Of a DNA stretch of 43,295 nucleotides, positions 33,089 through 40,949 are shown piece by piece (position 1 is the first letter of the stretch; every line of letters starts with the position of its first letter). Under the pieces are notes generated by a model that did no database searches, was not told the DNA's origin, and saw only the letters and a program-made list of their open reading frames with translations. This DNA is from a virus: the IMG/VR virus record IMGVR_UViG_3300013136_000015, positions 1-43,295 of that record; one strand, given 5' to 3'. Made by a program: the position numbers and the translations under genes.

Positions 33089-35563
33089 TCATGCGGCCAT
33101 TCTCCACTCGCCGGCCAGGACGACTAGACTCGTCTCCCATCGGCGGCTGTTACTCGATGCCCCTTCCAGCACGGCTATGGTGCGATGCCTGCATTGCGGA
33201 TGTATAGGAGCCGACACCATCCCGGACGCCTGTATGTCCGCCGCATCCGAACCTTGGAGCCTCTCCAGACCTGCTGACCCGCCATAGCGCGATGTGACGA
33301 AATCGGTGAATTTGGAAATGTCCTCATCCCCCGATTCGATGATTTTGTTGATGCGATCCACTTCCAGAGCTACCTTGAATTCCTTGCCCTGGATCGCATA
33401 GCACCAGTCACAGGTTCGGCTATCCCACGGCCCCGCGATCCTGAAGACCTTGAACGCCTCATCGTGCAGGCCCAGCACCTCGCCCCAGTTCTGGCACCGC
33501 GAGACGCCGGTATCGATGATGACCCGCGCGCGATGGTCGGTTATCTGCTCGGAAAGATCGCCAAACTGGTCCTTGAACTGCGCCAGCTCCTTGGCTGTTG
33601 TCCCGCGGCCGAAATTTTTCTCCTGGTATTGTTCCCGCATGAAATTCTGAATGCGGCGGGATGTCAGCTCATCATTCGAGATATACTTGCTCACATAGAG
33701 CCTATCCACGCGGCTCAAATAATTGGTTGCGGTCTCATCCGCAGCATCGAATATGGTCGCGGCGCGGCGTTCCCACCCGCCGCCGAACAGTGAATCATCC
33801 TCATATTTGGCCCACTGAAAGATCGTCCGGTTATGTTTTTTGGCGATCTGTTCGAGCGTGGCCGCGTCCAGCGATCCCTCCGCCTTCTCGGTAAATCGCC
33901 GCAGGGCTTCCTGAACGAACCCGTCTTCATCTTCGATATGATGCAGCCGCGCCCATTCATAGACCGCATCCACGCCGGCCTGGCCCGCATCCGAGAGCTG
34001 CCCCCGGACCTGGTAAACGTAATCCCGTGCAGCCTTGCGAGCATCACGGGCCGAATTCTCGGCCCGCGTCCCCACATATTCAATTTGCCTTTCTTCGTAG
34101 CGCCGGCGTCCCGCCGGTATTTTCTGCACTGGGCGTGCACCGTGCGCCCCTACGTTCCTCTCTCCCCTCGCGGGAGAGGGCGGGGTGAGGGGACGCAGGC
34201 CATTGCCGGGCCATGCGGCCGGCTTGAACGGCAGCATCCGGTAACAATTCTCGACCCGGTTGAATGAGGCGACAAAATCTCCGGACTGCGCCGGGGCATT
34301 GTCAAACCCGAGTTTGCGCCGCAATTCATCCCTGTCGGCGAGGTCCGCCTGCAGCAAAGTCGCGGCGGCTTGCGCTTCCATCTGCCAGGATTCTGCGCCA
34401 AGGAAGGCATCCAGGGATCGGTTCGGATTGAAACGCAGCGATATGCCCACATCGGCCAGCCCCGACAAGGCCAGGTTCAGCCTATAACCATGCTCCATGC
34501 TGCGCTTGGCCGCGAGTTGATAGGTGTAGATCTTGCCGAGCATCTCCTCGAAAACCACTTTGGCGAACGTTTCGGTCGAATTGAAATTCCATCCCATGAA
34601 AACCGGATCGACGCCGAGCCCCGCAAACAATGCCTGGAGCACCATTTGCAGAATGTCTTTTGCGCCGGCTGCTCCCTGCGATGTATTATGATGCTCGAAT
34701 TTCACATTATCGAAGGCGGCTGCCAGCCCGCCCTTCAGATTGGTCTTGGCGCCCTGCACGAAATCATCGAGGTATTTGCCCGTCCGGGCGTCATAGTCCG
34801 CATCCGATTCATTTCTCGCAAAATCCTGTTGCGGCTGTTGCAAATAGGCCATCAGGAGCCCGAGGCCGGACAATTTGTTCAGCCAGCCATCAATGGATTC
34901 ATCGAATTTGGCCAGCTTGGCCAGGGCCTTCATTGCTGTGATGGCTGGCGGGATGGGATTGGGGTTGTCATCCCACATGGTCGGCGCGGTAAACGTGGTC
35001 TGGACCGGATTGAGCGGGACCAGGCGGCCGAGTTGCACCTGGCATACTTCCAGAGCCAGGTCCGGCCGGCGACGGAAGCGGCAGGTCTTTATCGGGATCA
35101 GATATGCCCTTTCCACCCGAGCCAGGTCCGCTGTCGCGGGCCATTCGCAGCACGTTGCGCCTGAACGGACTATTTGCGAGAGCATGCCATTGACCAGGCC
35201 GTCAGCTCCGCCTCCGAACGGATAGCACCTGGCCGCAAGATCGTTTGTGGCCGTGAGCGCGCCTTGCGCTTGCGCTTCGTTACTGGCGGCAATTTCCAAT
35301 TTATGGCCGGTGTTGCCGAGCGCCTGGACCTGATGCAGCAGGCGCCCGAGATAAGGCTCCTTCATGAACATCCAGTCCATGACATCATAGAACTGGAATG
35401 GAAACTTGGCCGCGAGCCCGCTCAGGCTGCTGGCAAATGTATCGAGCATCATGGCATAGGGACTGCCTTCATCGACGCTCACGCGGCTGCCAATTCCGGG
35501 CACGGCCTTGCGGCCGCTTACCGCATTTGCCAACCAATTTCTTGCCCGCCGCCACCGGTTCAT
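33089..35563 (-). CDS. Portal-MuF fusion protein (824 aa)
   Basis: Residues about 1-460 are a portal protein: DEGSPYAMMLDTFASSLSGL, GVDPVFMGWNFNSTETFAKV and SMEHGYRLNLALSGL are portal-type segments. Residues about 490-824 are a MuF/SPP1 gp7-type minor head protein with the diagnostic ARVIIDTGVSRCQNWGE, then CDWC and HPQCRHRT (Cys/His pairs). The two parts are normally separate genes. Here about 35 residues of translated repeats join them: C (about 34156-34193), D (34128-34155) and A (34095-34119), giving PLTPPSPARGERNVGAHGAR and IPAGRRRYEE. The ATG at 35563 overlaps the terminase stop (TGATG); an ATG at 35578 is the alternative. Portal gates DNA entry; MuF acts in head assembly. Confidence 0.8.
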   Translation of the reverse strand: MNRWRRARNWLANAVSGRKAVPGIGSRVSVDEGSPYAMMLDTFASSLSGLAAKFPFQFYDVMDWMFMKEPYLGRLLHQVQALGNTGHKLEIAASNEAQAQGALTATNDLAARCYPFGGGADGLVNGMLSQIVRSGATCCEWPATADLARVERAYLIPIKTCRFRRRPDLALEVCQVQLGRLVPLNPVQTTFTAPTMWDDNPNPIPPAITAMKALAKLAKFDESIDGWLNKLSGLGLLMAYLQQPQQDFARNESDADYDARTGKYLDDFVQGAKTNLKGGLAAAFDNVKFEHHNTSQGAAGAKDILQMVLQALFAGLGVDPVFMGWNFNSTETFAKVVFEEMLGKIYTYQLAAKRSMEHGYRLNLALSGLADVGISLRFNPNRSLDAFLGAESWQMEAQAAATLLQADLADRDELRRKLGFDNAPAQSGDFVASFNRVENCYRMLPFKPAAWPGNGLRPLTPPSPARGERNVGAHGARPVQKIPAGRRRYEERQIEYVGTRAENSARDARKAARDYVYQVRGQLSDAGQAGVDAVYEWARLHHIEDEDGFVQEALRRFTEKAEGSLDAATLEQIAKKHNRTIFQWAKYEDDSLFGGGWERRAATIFDAADETATNYLSRVDRLYVSKYISNDELTSRRIQNFMREQYQEKNFGRGTTAKELAQFKDQFGDLSEQITDHRARVIIDTGVSRCQNWGEVLGLHDEAFKVFRIAGPWDSRTCDWCYAIQGKEFKVALEVDRINKIIESGDEDISKFTDFVTSRYGGSAGLERLQGSDAADIQASGMVSAPIHPQCRHRTIAVLEGASSNSRRWETSLVVLAGEWRMAA
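34095..34193. repeat. A-D-C repeat cluster inside the portal-MuF gene
   Basis: A at 34095-34119, D at about 34128-34155 and C at about 34156-34193 lie back to back in the coding sequence, with no stop codon in the minus-strand frame. Confidence 0.85.
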
Positions 35564-37227
35564 CACATTTCCCCCCATCCCACATATTTGGGGAGCACAG
35601 TGGTTGACGGGCCTCTAATTCCCAGTTCCAGGGCTGCAATGCGACCGCTATTCATAGCCATGCCAAAATGGTTGTCCACATGATCCAGATAGGTCCGCCG
35701 CATATTTCCGCTAGGGTCTTCAGTGGTCTCGGTTATGAGCATCTTCAGGTGGGCATCCACATCCTCGCGGATTGCTTTCTCAGCGGGGCTCAATCGCTCC
35801 ATTGCAGGCAAATACATTTCGACATTGACGAGCATATCCACGGTGGCATCAAGGCTTTCTGTCCGGTCCACCTTCACGTTCTGAATGGGGACCTTGTTCT
35901 CGAATAATTCGGAGCCTACGGTCAGCTCCTTGACCGGCGAAAAATATTGAATCCAAACCCTATCTCGAAAATTCACGGCAAATTCTTTGGCCGACCGTTT
36001 ATAGGGCATGGCGTCGATCACGCAACCCGCAATGCCGTATTTCCGCATTAATTCAGGCAACCGGCCCCATTTGTCGGTTATTTCAAACCAGACCCAATCC
36101 AGATCGCTCCCAACGCGGCGATTGATGGCAATGTGCAGCAGGTCGCCAACATCCACGCCCATGAAATGCCCATAGCCGCTCTGGCAAATGAACCCGTGTT
36201 CGATCTCGCACCTGCGCAGCACATCATCCGTGATCTTGGCATCGTCGCCGCCATAAGGGTCGCCTATGATGCTGATCGTGAAGCGCTTCAATTCCAGCCG
36301 GCGTTTCAGAGCCGCCTGATACTGGCGCATTATGAATGTGGCATAATTGGGGGCCTTCTTTTTCGGCGGCTCAATCTGAGTATAGAGCTGCGAAATATGA
36401 TAGCCCCGCACGTCGCGGCCGGGCCGGTGGGCCTCCCATCGGCCCTTCTTCATATCGAGCTCGGCGCCGCAGTTGAGGCAGCCGCGGTAATGGGTTGCGC
36501 CGTCAGGATAGGATTTGAGGCGATTCTGCGGAATTTCCATGAAGTTCGCTGGAAATTCCTTTTCCAGGCAATTCTCATGGCCGCACGCCGGGCAGATCAG
36601 GTGCCAGTAATGCTGGTCGCTGGGCACGAACATTTTGTTAATGCCGTACCCCGGAAAGCTCGGCTGTGACAGCGCATGATCCCATTGCAGCGTGCTCGCC
36701 ATAATGCGATCTTTGACGAACTCGGAATGGTCCTGCTTGGACCGATCGACTTCATCACGGATTACATAGTCGCCCGGCGCGGTGATGACATTGGCCTCCG
36801 AAAACATGCCCATAACCTGAATGGAGCCGTCGCCTAAATCCATGTGCTCCCAGGAATAGGTCTCGCCGATATGGGCCTTGATTTCAGGGCTGCGATTGAT
36901 CAGCCGCTGGATGCGCTTCTTGCTAAACGTGCGCGCTTTTTTATCATTGTCCAGGTAATAGAGGGAGGTCAGTCCCAAATGGTCCGCCACGTAAATTGCG
37001 CGGATAGCCATGATTTCCGAAGCGCCGATCTGAGCTGCCTTCTGAAGCACCTGGACCGGATGGTCATCCTCCATGATCTGCTGCTGAAACTCGAACCCCT
37101 CATATGAATACGGCCCGCCGCCCACGACAATGCCCGCGGTCCGCACATATTCACCGGGATTCAGGCGCCGTCCCCGCGTGGCCCTCATGGCTGCGGTTTT
37201 CGGCAATATTTCAGCAACTACGCTCAT
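35563..37227 (-). CDS. Terminase large subunit, lambda gpA family (554 aa)
   Basis: The packaging ATPase/nuclease. The N-terminal ATPase has a deviant P-loop LQKAAQIGASE (K63, S70), equivalent to KSARVGYSK of lambda gpA. It also has an acidic Walker-B-like segment YVIRDEVDR (D158, E159). A zinc-binding insert CPACGHENC (C212, C215, C220) with CLNCG (C250, C253) is characteristic of the family. The nuclease region has GVDVGD (D359, D362) and CVIDAMP (D405). Total length is a little shorter than lambda gpA (641). It begins at TAATG overlapping the small-terminase stop and ends overlapping the portal start. Confidence 0.9.
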   Translation of the reverse strand: MSVVAEILPKTAAMRATRGRRLNPGEYVRTAGIVVGGGPYSYEGFEFQQQIMEDDHPVQVLQKAAQIGASEIMAIRAIYVADHLGLTSLYYLDNDKKARTFSKKRIQRLINRSPEIKAHIGETYSWEHMDLGDGSIQVMGMFSEANVITAPGDYVIRDEVDRSKQDHSEFVKDRIMASTLQWDHALSQPSFPGYGINKMFVPSDQHYWHLICPACGHENCLEKEFPANFMEIPQNRLKSYPDGATHYRGCLNCGAELDMKKGRWEAHRPGRDVRGYHISQLYTQIEPPKKKAPNYATFIMRQYQAALKRRLELKRFTISIIGDPYGGDDAKITDDVLRRCEIEHGFICQSGYGHFMGVDVGDLLHIAINRRVGSDLDWVWFEITDKWGRLPELMRKYGIAGCVIDAMPYKRSAKEFAVNFRDRVWIQYFSPVKELTVGSELFENKVPIQNVKVDRTESLDATVDMLVNVEMYLPAMERLSPAEKAIREDVDAHLKMLITETTEDPSGNMRRTYLDHVDNHFGMAMNSGRIAALELGIRGPSTTVLPKYVGWGEM

Positions 37228-37844
37228 TACACCTTTTCCAGCATCCGCTCTTCAGCAGCGGCGATCTTGTTATAGAGCTTCGTGATCAATTCCGGGTCCC
37301 CTTCAAGGTCCTTCCGGACTTCGTCTTTCAAATCCTTTACGGCATCCCGCACCTGCTGGCCCTTTTTCTGCTCCCATTGTTCGCGGGTTTGCGTGGAGCG
37401 GCCGAGGCGCTGATGCGCGAGAATGAGTCGGCAGAAATCCTCGATGCCTTGCGCCTGCATTGGGGCCGCGTTATAGAGCGTTTCCATCAGGGTCGCTTCC
37501 ATCAATTGCTGGCGGCCTTCTTCAATCGTAGTATCCGCGGGAATCAGCGCCAGAATGGTCCTGGCCCGCATCAGAGCATCATCAATGCGATGGATGTCGT
37601 CGCCGAGCTCCACCCGGTGTTTAAAAATTTGATTGCGGCTGATCTTATGGCCGAGCTTTGCCAGTTCTTCCGAGATCTGCTCATACGTGAGGGAATTCGG
37701 CCCAGGCATGAGCCATTCCCGAATCTGGAGCCGAATTTCTTCGGGCAATTTGTTGATGGCCGAATGCCGCCTGTTCGGCCGCCGGATAGGATGATCCGCA
37801 GATTTCAAAGATGGGACCTTCTCCACAGATTTCGCAGATTTCAC
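37227..37844 (-). CDS. Terminase small subunit, Mu gp27-like (DUF3486-type; 205 aa)
   Basis: The core RRHSAINKLPEEIRLQIREW (about 25-44) followed by LTYEQISEELAKLGHKISRN is the helix-turn-helix opening of Mu-type small terminases. The rest is helical, ending EERMLEKV. It recognises viral DNA and feeds it to the large subunit. The start is uncertain. I choose GTG at 37844 because AAAGGAACC lies just before it; the frame is open further upstream but has no ATG. The first 20 residues (VKSAKSVEKVPSLKSADHP) are translated E repeat, so the original start was probably replaced by the repeat. Confidence 0.8.
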   Translation of the reverse strand: MKSAKSVEKVPSLKSADHPIRRPNRRHSAINKLPEEIRLQIREWLMPGPNSLTYEQISEELAKLGHKISRNQIFKHRVELGDDIHRIDDALMRARTILALIPADTTIEEGRQQLMEATLMETLYNAAPMQAQGIEDFCRLILAHQRLGRSTQTREQWEQKKGQQVRDAVKDLKDEVRKDLEGDPELITKLYNKIAAAEERMLEKV

Positions 37845-37885
37845 AGGTTCCTTTCTGCGTAGTCCGCATAATCTGCGGTTAGATT
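37795..37885. repeat. E-family repeat overlapping the small-terminase start
   Basis: Left arm ATCCGCAGATTT (37795-37806) plus further CAGATT units (37826-37843), and right arm CATAATCTGCGG (37868-37879). Confidence 0.75.
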
Positions 37886-37902
37886 CTTTTGGCTGTGAGG
37901 AC

Positions 37903-38208
37903 CTAGCAGACAATCTCGACCCCCGGATCGGGACCAATCACGCCATCGAGCAGATCAATCCCCTGCGGAGTTATCCATACCAGCCAGCGTTCCACGAGGG
38001 ACTCACGATCCTTCAGCAGCTCCTTGCGGAGATATTCTTTCTCCGCAAGGTAACGGACGTCCTCCTCCAATTGCTCGAAACTCCCCAAGCGGCCGGCTCG
38101 TTGGAATATGCGCTGCAATCCCTCAAGGGAGAGCCCCTGGCCGCCATAGACCCGGACCTTTCTGAGAATTTCGCCTCTCCGCCGCAGCTTGGCGTCCACT
38201 CCGGTCAT
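37903..38208 (-). CDS. Winged-helix phage protein in the Mu gp26 position (VpaChn25_0724-like; 101 aa)
   Basis: A small winged-helix protein with GQGLSLEGLQRIFQRAGRLG and EQLEEDVRYLAEKEYLRKEL as the helical part, and the wing followed by WLVWITPQGIDLLDGVIGPD, which matches a family often found before the small terminase in Mu-like phages. The starting TAATG overlaps the preceding stop. It may regulate late genes or take part in packaging; the exact role is not known. Confidence 0.75.
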   Translation of the reverse strand: MTGVDAKLRRRGEILRKVRVYGGQGLSLEGLQRIFQRAGRLGSFEQLEEDVRYLAEKEYLRKELLKDRESLVERWLVWITPQGIDLLDGVIGPDPGVEIVC

Positions 38209-38738
38209 TATTGCTCCTGTTTGACCATCAACGCTGTCAATGCAGCCGTCACCTGTTTGTAGGTGTCATCGACACGGCTGTGAACTGCCGTAACAGAGGA
38301 AATGAGTTTGTCGTATTTCTCCCCTATTTGCGTTTCCAGCCTGAGAATATCTCCGTGATGTTCTTCCTTCTGGACGAAGCAGCCCTGGCGGGTATTCTCA
38401 TTCGCCTGGCACTTCAGGATTGCCACCTCCAGAATGTGAATCTTCTGATCGTGCTCGCGATCGCGTTCGGAGCCCTTCAGCTCGGAGGCGTTCAATTTCT
38501 TTTCCAGGGCCAGAAGGCGATCATTCTGAGCCTTGTCGGCTTCGGCCTTCTTGTTGAATGCCCGGTTCACGATTACCAGCACGAATCCGGGCCAGACACT
38601 CAAGAGCAGCAATACCATGACCTCCAGCCACCATGACACCGCTAAAGGCGTGCTCACATCCGGGTTGGGCATCACATTGCCCCAGGCGGCGGTTGAACTT
38701 GCGATCAGTGCGATGACAATTCCTCGAAAGCTGATCAT
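38208..38738 (-). CDS. Membrane-anchored coiled-coil protein (176 aa), Mu gp25 position
   Basis: Two hydrophobic segments lie at about residues 5-20 (RGIVIALIASSTAAWG) and 38-58 (LEVMVLLLLSVWPGFVLVIV). A long coiled coil (NKKAEADKAQNDRLLALEKK ... TQIGEKYDKLISSVTAVHSR) follows to the end. DUF2730-type proteins in Mu-like phages have this layout and position, and spanin-like proteins also look like this. The start at 38738 overlaps the stop of the preceding gene (ATGA). Confidence 0.65.
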   Translation of the reverse strand: MISFRGIVIALIASSTAAWGNVMPNPDVSTPLAVSWWLEVMVLLLLSVWPGFVLVIVNRAFNKKAEADKAQNDRLLALEKKLNASELKGSERDREHDQKIHILEVAILKCQANENTRQGCFVQKEEHHGDILRLETQIGEKYDKLISSVTAVHSRVDDTYKQVTAALTALMVKQEQ

Positions 38739-39166
38739 GATTTCCCGCCGGAGATTTTCATCCACGCGATCTGCACCAGGAACCGTGCGATGCGTTCGGG
38801 CGTACTCGGGAATACTTCTTGGAGCCGCTCCAGGGCCTGGCCGCGTTTTTCAGCGGAAGTGAGCGTCTCCAACTTGGCCAATTCGCCCACGAGCGCCTCG
38901 GCCGCGTCCAATTGTTTCGCAGTTACGCCGATCCCGTGCAGGATCACCACGAATTCGAGGAATCCCCGGAGGATGGTCTCGGGGATGAATCCGAACCCGC
39001 CGAGCCTTTCCAGGGCCCACGCACGCCGCGCCGCAGGACCTTCGATCTCCTTATCCGCCTGCTCCACGAAGTAGAGCGCTTTTTCAAAGTAGTCGGCCGC
39101 GCCCGCCAGGGCCTTGGGCAGCAACCACCACAGGATTTTCGTGACTAATGGGACTAACCAGATCAT
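38735..39166 (-). CDS. Holin-like membrane protein (143 aa)
   Basis: An N-terminal hydrophobic segment (IWLVPLVTKILWWLLPKALA, residues 2-21) is followed by KALYFVEQADKEI and a Lys-containing helical part (SAEKRGQALERLQEVFPSTP) similar to LLH-type holins. The start is the ATG at 39166, because GGAGG lies six bases upstream; the ATG at 39184 would hide this site. It follows the cell-wall hydrolase gene, as holins often adjoin endolysins. Confidence 0.6.
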   Translation of the reverse strand: MIWLVPLVTKILWWLLPKALAGAADYFEKALYFVEQADKEIEGPAARRAWALERLGGFGFIPETILRGFLEFVVILHGIGVTAKQLDAAEALVGELAKLETLTSAEKRGQALERLQEVFPSTPERIARFLVQIAWMKISGGKS

Positions 39167-39182
39167 ATCAATCCTCCATCTC

Positions 39183-39302
39183 ATCCGCAGATTGCGCAGA
39201 TGGCTATAGGGGCGACCGGCGGTCGCCCAGAAGAAGGGCGCATGCCGTTCGCCCCTACATTGTTCCGAGAATCTGCGTCATCCGCGAAATCTGTGGTTGC
39301 CT
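39183..39302. repeat. E-D-E nested repeat
   Basis: E left arm (39184-39202) and E right arm (39266-39299) flank a D pair (about 39207-39258) with an extra AGAAGA insert between the halves. Confidence 0.8.
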
Positions 39303-39953
39303 CTAGTATGGAGGCCGTATGGCTAGCACGATACGCGGCTGCCAATACGGCCTGAGATTCGTTTCCGAGAAGCCCTTGGTTTTGCCCGCATGGACCGCGC
39401 GGCCCTTTTGGACGTATTGCATCAGCACATGGTTGATGAAGAAATCCGCCTTGGCTGGCCGCATTTGTAGGGGCGAGGCACGCCTCGCCCTTCCCGTGGG
39501 CGACGCATGCGTCGCCCCTACACCCGCATCCGGATAATCCTCGGAATTTGCGAACAGCAGATCTCCGAACATGGCCTCATCCAGCCTCATAAGCGGCGGC
39601 CACGGCCATCCGGCCATTGCCTCCGCGGTCGTGCGATGGAACCATTTTGTCAGGGTGAGTTCGGGCCACAAATCCTTGAGCAGCTTCCACATCTGCATGG
39701 AGCAATCCGCTTTGCCCCAGACATATGGCGGATTCTCGGCAAGCATCACCTGGACGTTGGTATAGAGCACCGCGCGCCGGCCGGTGTAGGCATGGGAGGA
39801 TGATCCGCAGATTGCGCAGAAGATGCAGAGAAGAAGAACAGCCTTCACCACAGAGATCGCAGAGGGTGCTGTAGGGGCGCATGGCATGCGCCCAGGGCGA
39901 CCGCCGGTCACCCCTACGAGAACCTGTGTTCTCCGCGGTGAACCGTTCCCCAT
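39303..39953 (-). CDS. NlpC/P60-like cell-wall hydrolase with repeat-derived segments (216 aa)
   Basis: The catalytic part has NPPYVWGKADCSMQMWKLL, with the nucleophile Cys in ADCS, then MFGDLLFAN, and a C-terminal FINHVLMQYVQKGRAVHAG that carries the His, so this is an NlpC/P60-type peptidase (probable endolysin). Between GDLLFAN and FINH about 22 residues (AGVGATHASPTGRARRASPL) come from an in-frame D repeat (39468-39525). The first 55 residues are also repeat-derived (D: about 39868-39918; E: 39807-39835), including a hydrophobic stretch VLLLCIFCAICGSS that could mimic a signal peptide. The ATG at 39953 has GAGGGGATAG upstream. A later GTG start near VLYTNVQVMLAENPP is possible. Confidence 0.7.
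   Translation of the reverse strand: MGNGSPRRTQVLVGVTGGRPGRMPCAPTAPSAISVVKAVLLLCIFCAICGSSSHAYTGRRAVLYTNVQVMLAENPPYVWGKADCSMQMWKLLKDLWPELTLTKWFHRTTAEAMAGWPWPPLMRLDEAMFGDLLFANSEDYPDAGVGATHASPTGRARRASPLQMRPAKADFFINHVLMQYVQKGRAVHAGKTKGFSETNLRPYWQPRIVLAIRPPY
39468..39525. repeat. D repeat inside the hydrolase gene
   Basis: Halves TAGGGGCGAGGCACGCCTCG and GGGCGACGCATGCGTCGCCC make two adjacent hairpins bounded by GTAGGGGCG and CGCCCCTAC, read through in frame. Confidence 0.85.
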
Positions 39954-39956
39954 ATT

Positions 39957-40736
39957 CTATCCCCTCACCGCGGCTGTGATTATCCAGCCCAGGACGAGCA
40001 ATTTCATACAAACAATGCAGGTCGACGCCCAGGTGTTGTCATAAAGGTCCTTGTCCCACCAGAAATTGAAAATCCTGCGCATGATGACCAGGCCGAGAAT
40101 AAATGCGCACATCGCGATAAGGACCGTTACGCCCACGCCCGCGCCTTTGACCGCGGCCACCACCAGCGGCGTAGCGCCGCCGATCCTTAGTATCTGCTCC
40201 AACTGTTCATATTCGACCGGAGTCAACAGCACGCTCGGGTAGTTGTCGTCATTGTCCGGTCCCGTGGCCTCTTCATCATCCTCTTGGCCCCCTCGCCCCA
40301 TGGGAGAGGGACGGGGTGAGAGCGCATCGTTCGTAGCGCCGGTGTCCCGCCGGTAATTCATTGCAGGGGCCTTCGGGAATGCAGGCCATTCGAGGCCTTT
40401 CGCTGACCACAAAGCGTGTCCCTCTCCCCTGTGGGGCAGGCTTTCCAGCCTGCCGACGGCCTGGAAAGGCCATCCCACAGAGAGGGGCGGGGTGAGGGGG
40501 TCCTGTCGATAATTGTTCTTGGCCGGGGAGGTTAGAGTCGGATTCGGGAACAGGTCCCGCGCGGCCTTGTCAATGCCGCTTTGCATGGGCGCATTCGAGG
40601 AAGATTCGCCGGCTGCCCTGCAGGGCGCTGATAGGCCGAATGCTGTTAGGCTGACTACCACGGACAGGAAAATCGCAATGCTGCGGCGTGAGCTGCGGAT
40701 ACGTAGCGCCGGCGTCTCGCCGGTAGTTTGCGCCAT
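39957..40736 (-). CDS. Secreted/membrane protein with four in-frame repeats (259 aa)
   Basis: A signal-peptide-like segment (SRRSIAIFLSVVVSLTAFGL, about residues 16-35) is followed by a long low-complexity region. The C-terminal part has two membrane segments (VAAVKGAGVGVTVLIAMCAF ... LGLVIMRRI and CIVCMKLLVLGWIITAAV). Repeats embedded in frame: A at 40701-40726, encoding TTGETPALRI before the signal segment; C with a nested B at 40420-40500 (PLSVGWPFQAVGRLESLPHR); A at 40332-40357 (NYRRDTGAT); and C at about 40288-40321 (LSPRPSPMGRGG). Only the ends look ancestral. CGGGAGGG before the ATG at 40736 supports that start. Possibly a lysis-region protein. Confidence 0.65.
   Translation of the reverse strand: MAQTTGETPALRIRSSRRSIAIFLSVVVSLTAFGLSAPCRAAGESSSNAPMQSGIDKAARDLFPNPTLTSPAKNNYRQDPLTPPLSVGWPFQAVGRLESLPHRGEGHALWSAKGLEWPAFPKAPAMNYRRDTGATNDALSPRPSPMGRGGQEDDEEATGPDNDDNYPSVLLTPVEYEQLEQILRIGGATPLVVAAVKGAGVGVTVLIAMCAFILGLVIMRRIFNFWWDKDLYDNTWASTCIVCMKLLVLGWIITAAVRG
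40420..40500. repeat. B repeat pair nested in a C repeat, inside a gene
   Basis: The C arms CCCTCTCCCC (40420-40429) and GAGAGGGGCGGGGTGAGGGG (40480-40499) are split by a B pair (40429-40480). This shows that B was inserted after C. Confidence 0.85.
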
Positions 40737-40752
40737 TGGAGCCCTCCCGAGG

Positions 40753-40781
40753 TGTGGGGCAGGCCTTCCAGCCTGCCGAGG
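40753..40781. repeat. B-family palindrome upstream of the membrane-protein gene
   Basis: GTGTGGGGCAGGCCTTCCAG followed by CCTGCCGAG. The rest of 40782-40949 holds the hairpin at 40838 and an A half-site with E units (40901-40945). Confidence 0.75.
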
Positions 40782-40837
40782 GGAATCAATTGCATTCCCC
40801 CCGCTGATACCTCACCTGAGAGGGCAGAACAAATAAA

Positions 40838-40867
40838 CCGCTTGAAAAAAATACCCTTTTCAAGCGG
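40838..40867 (-). terminator. Probable intrinsic terminator
   Basis: CCGCTTGAAAA (40838-40848) and TTTTCAAGCGG (40857-40867) make a perfect 11-bp stem with an 8-nt loop. On the minus strand the stem is followed by TTTATTTG, and it lies about 80 nt after the stop of the gene at 40950-41300. It does not match any of the repeat families and so looks like a real terminator. Confidence 0.55.
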
Positions 40868-40949
40868 CTTCCTGAACCAGACGAAAATTTATCAGCGACG
40901 ATTACCGGCGAGACCGCAGATTACGCGGATCCCCGCAGATTCCAACCGA

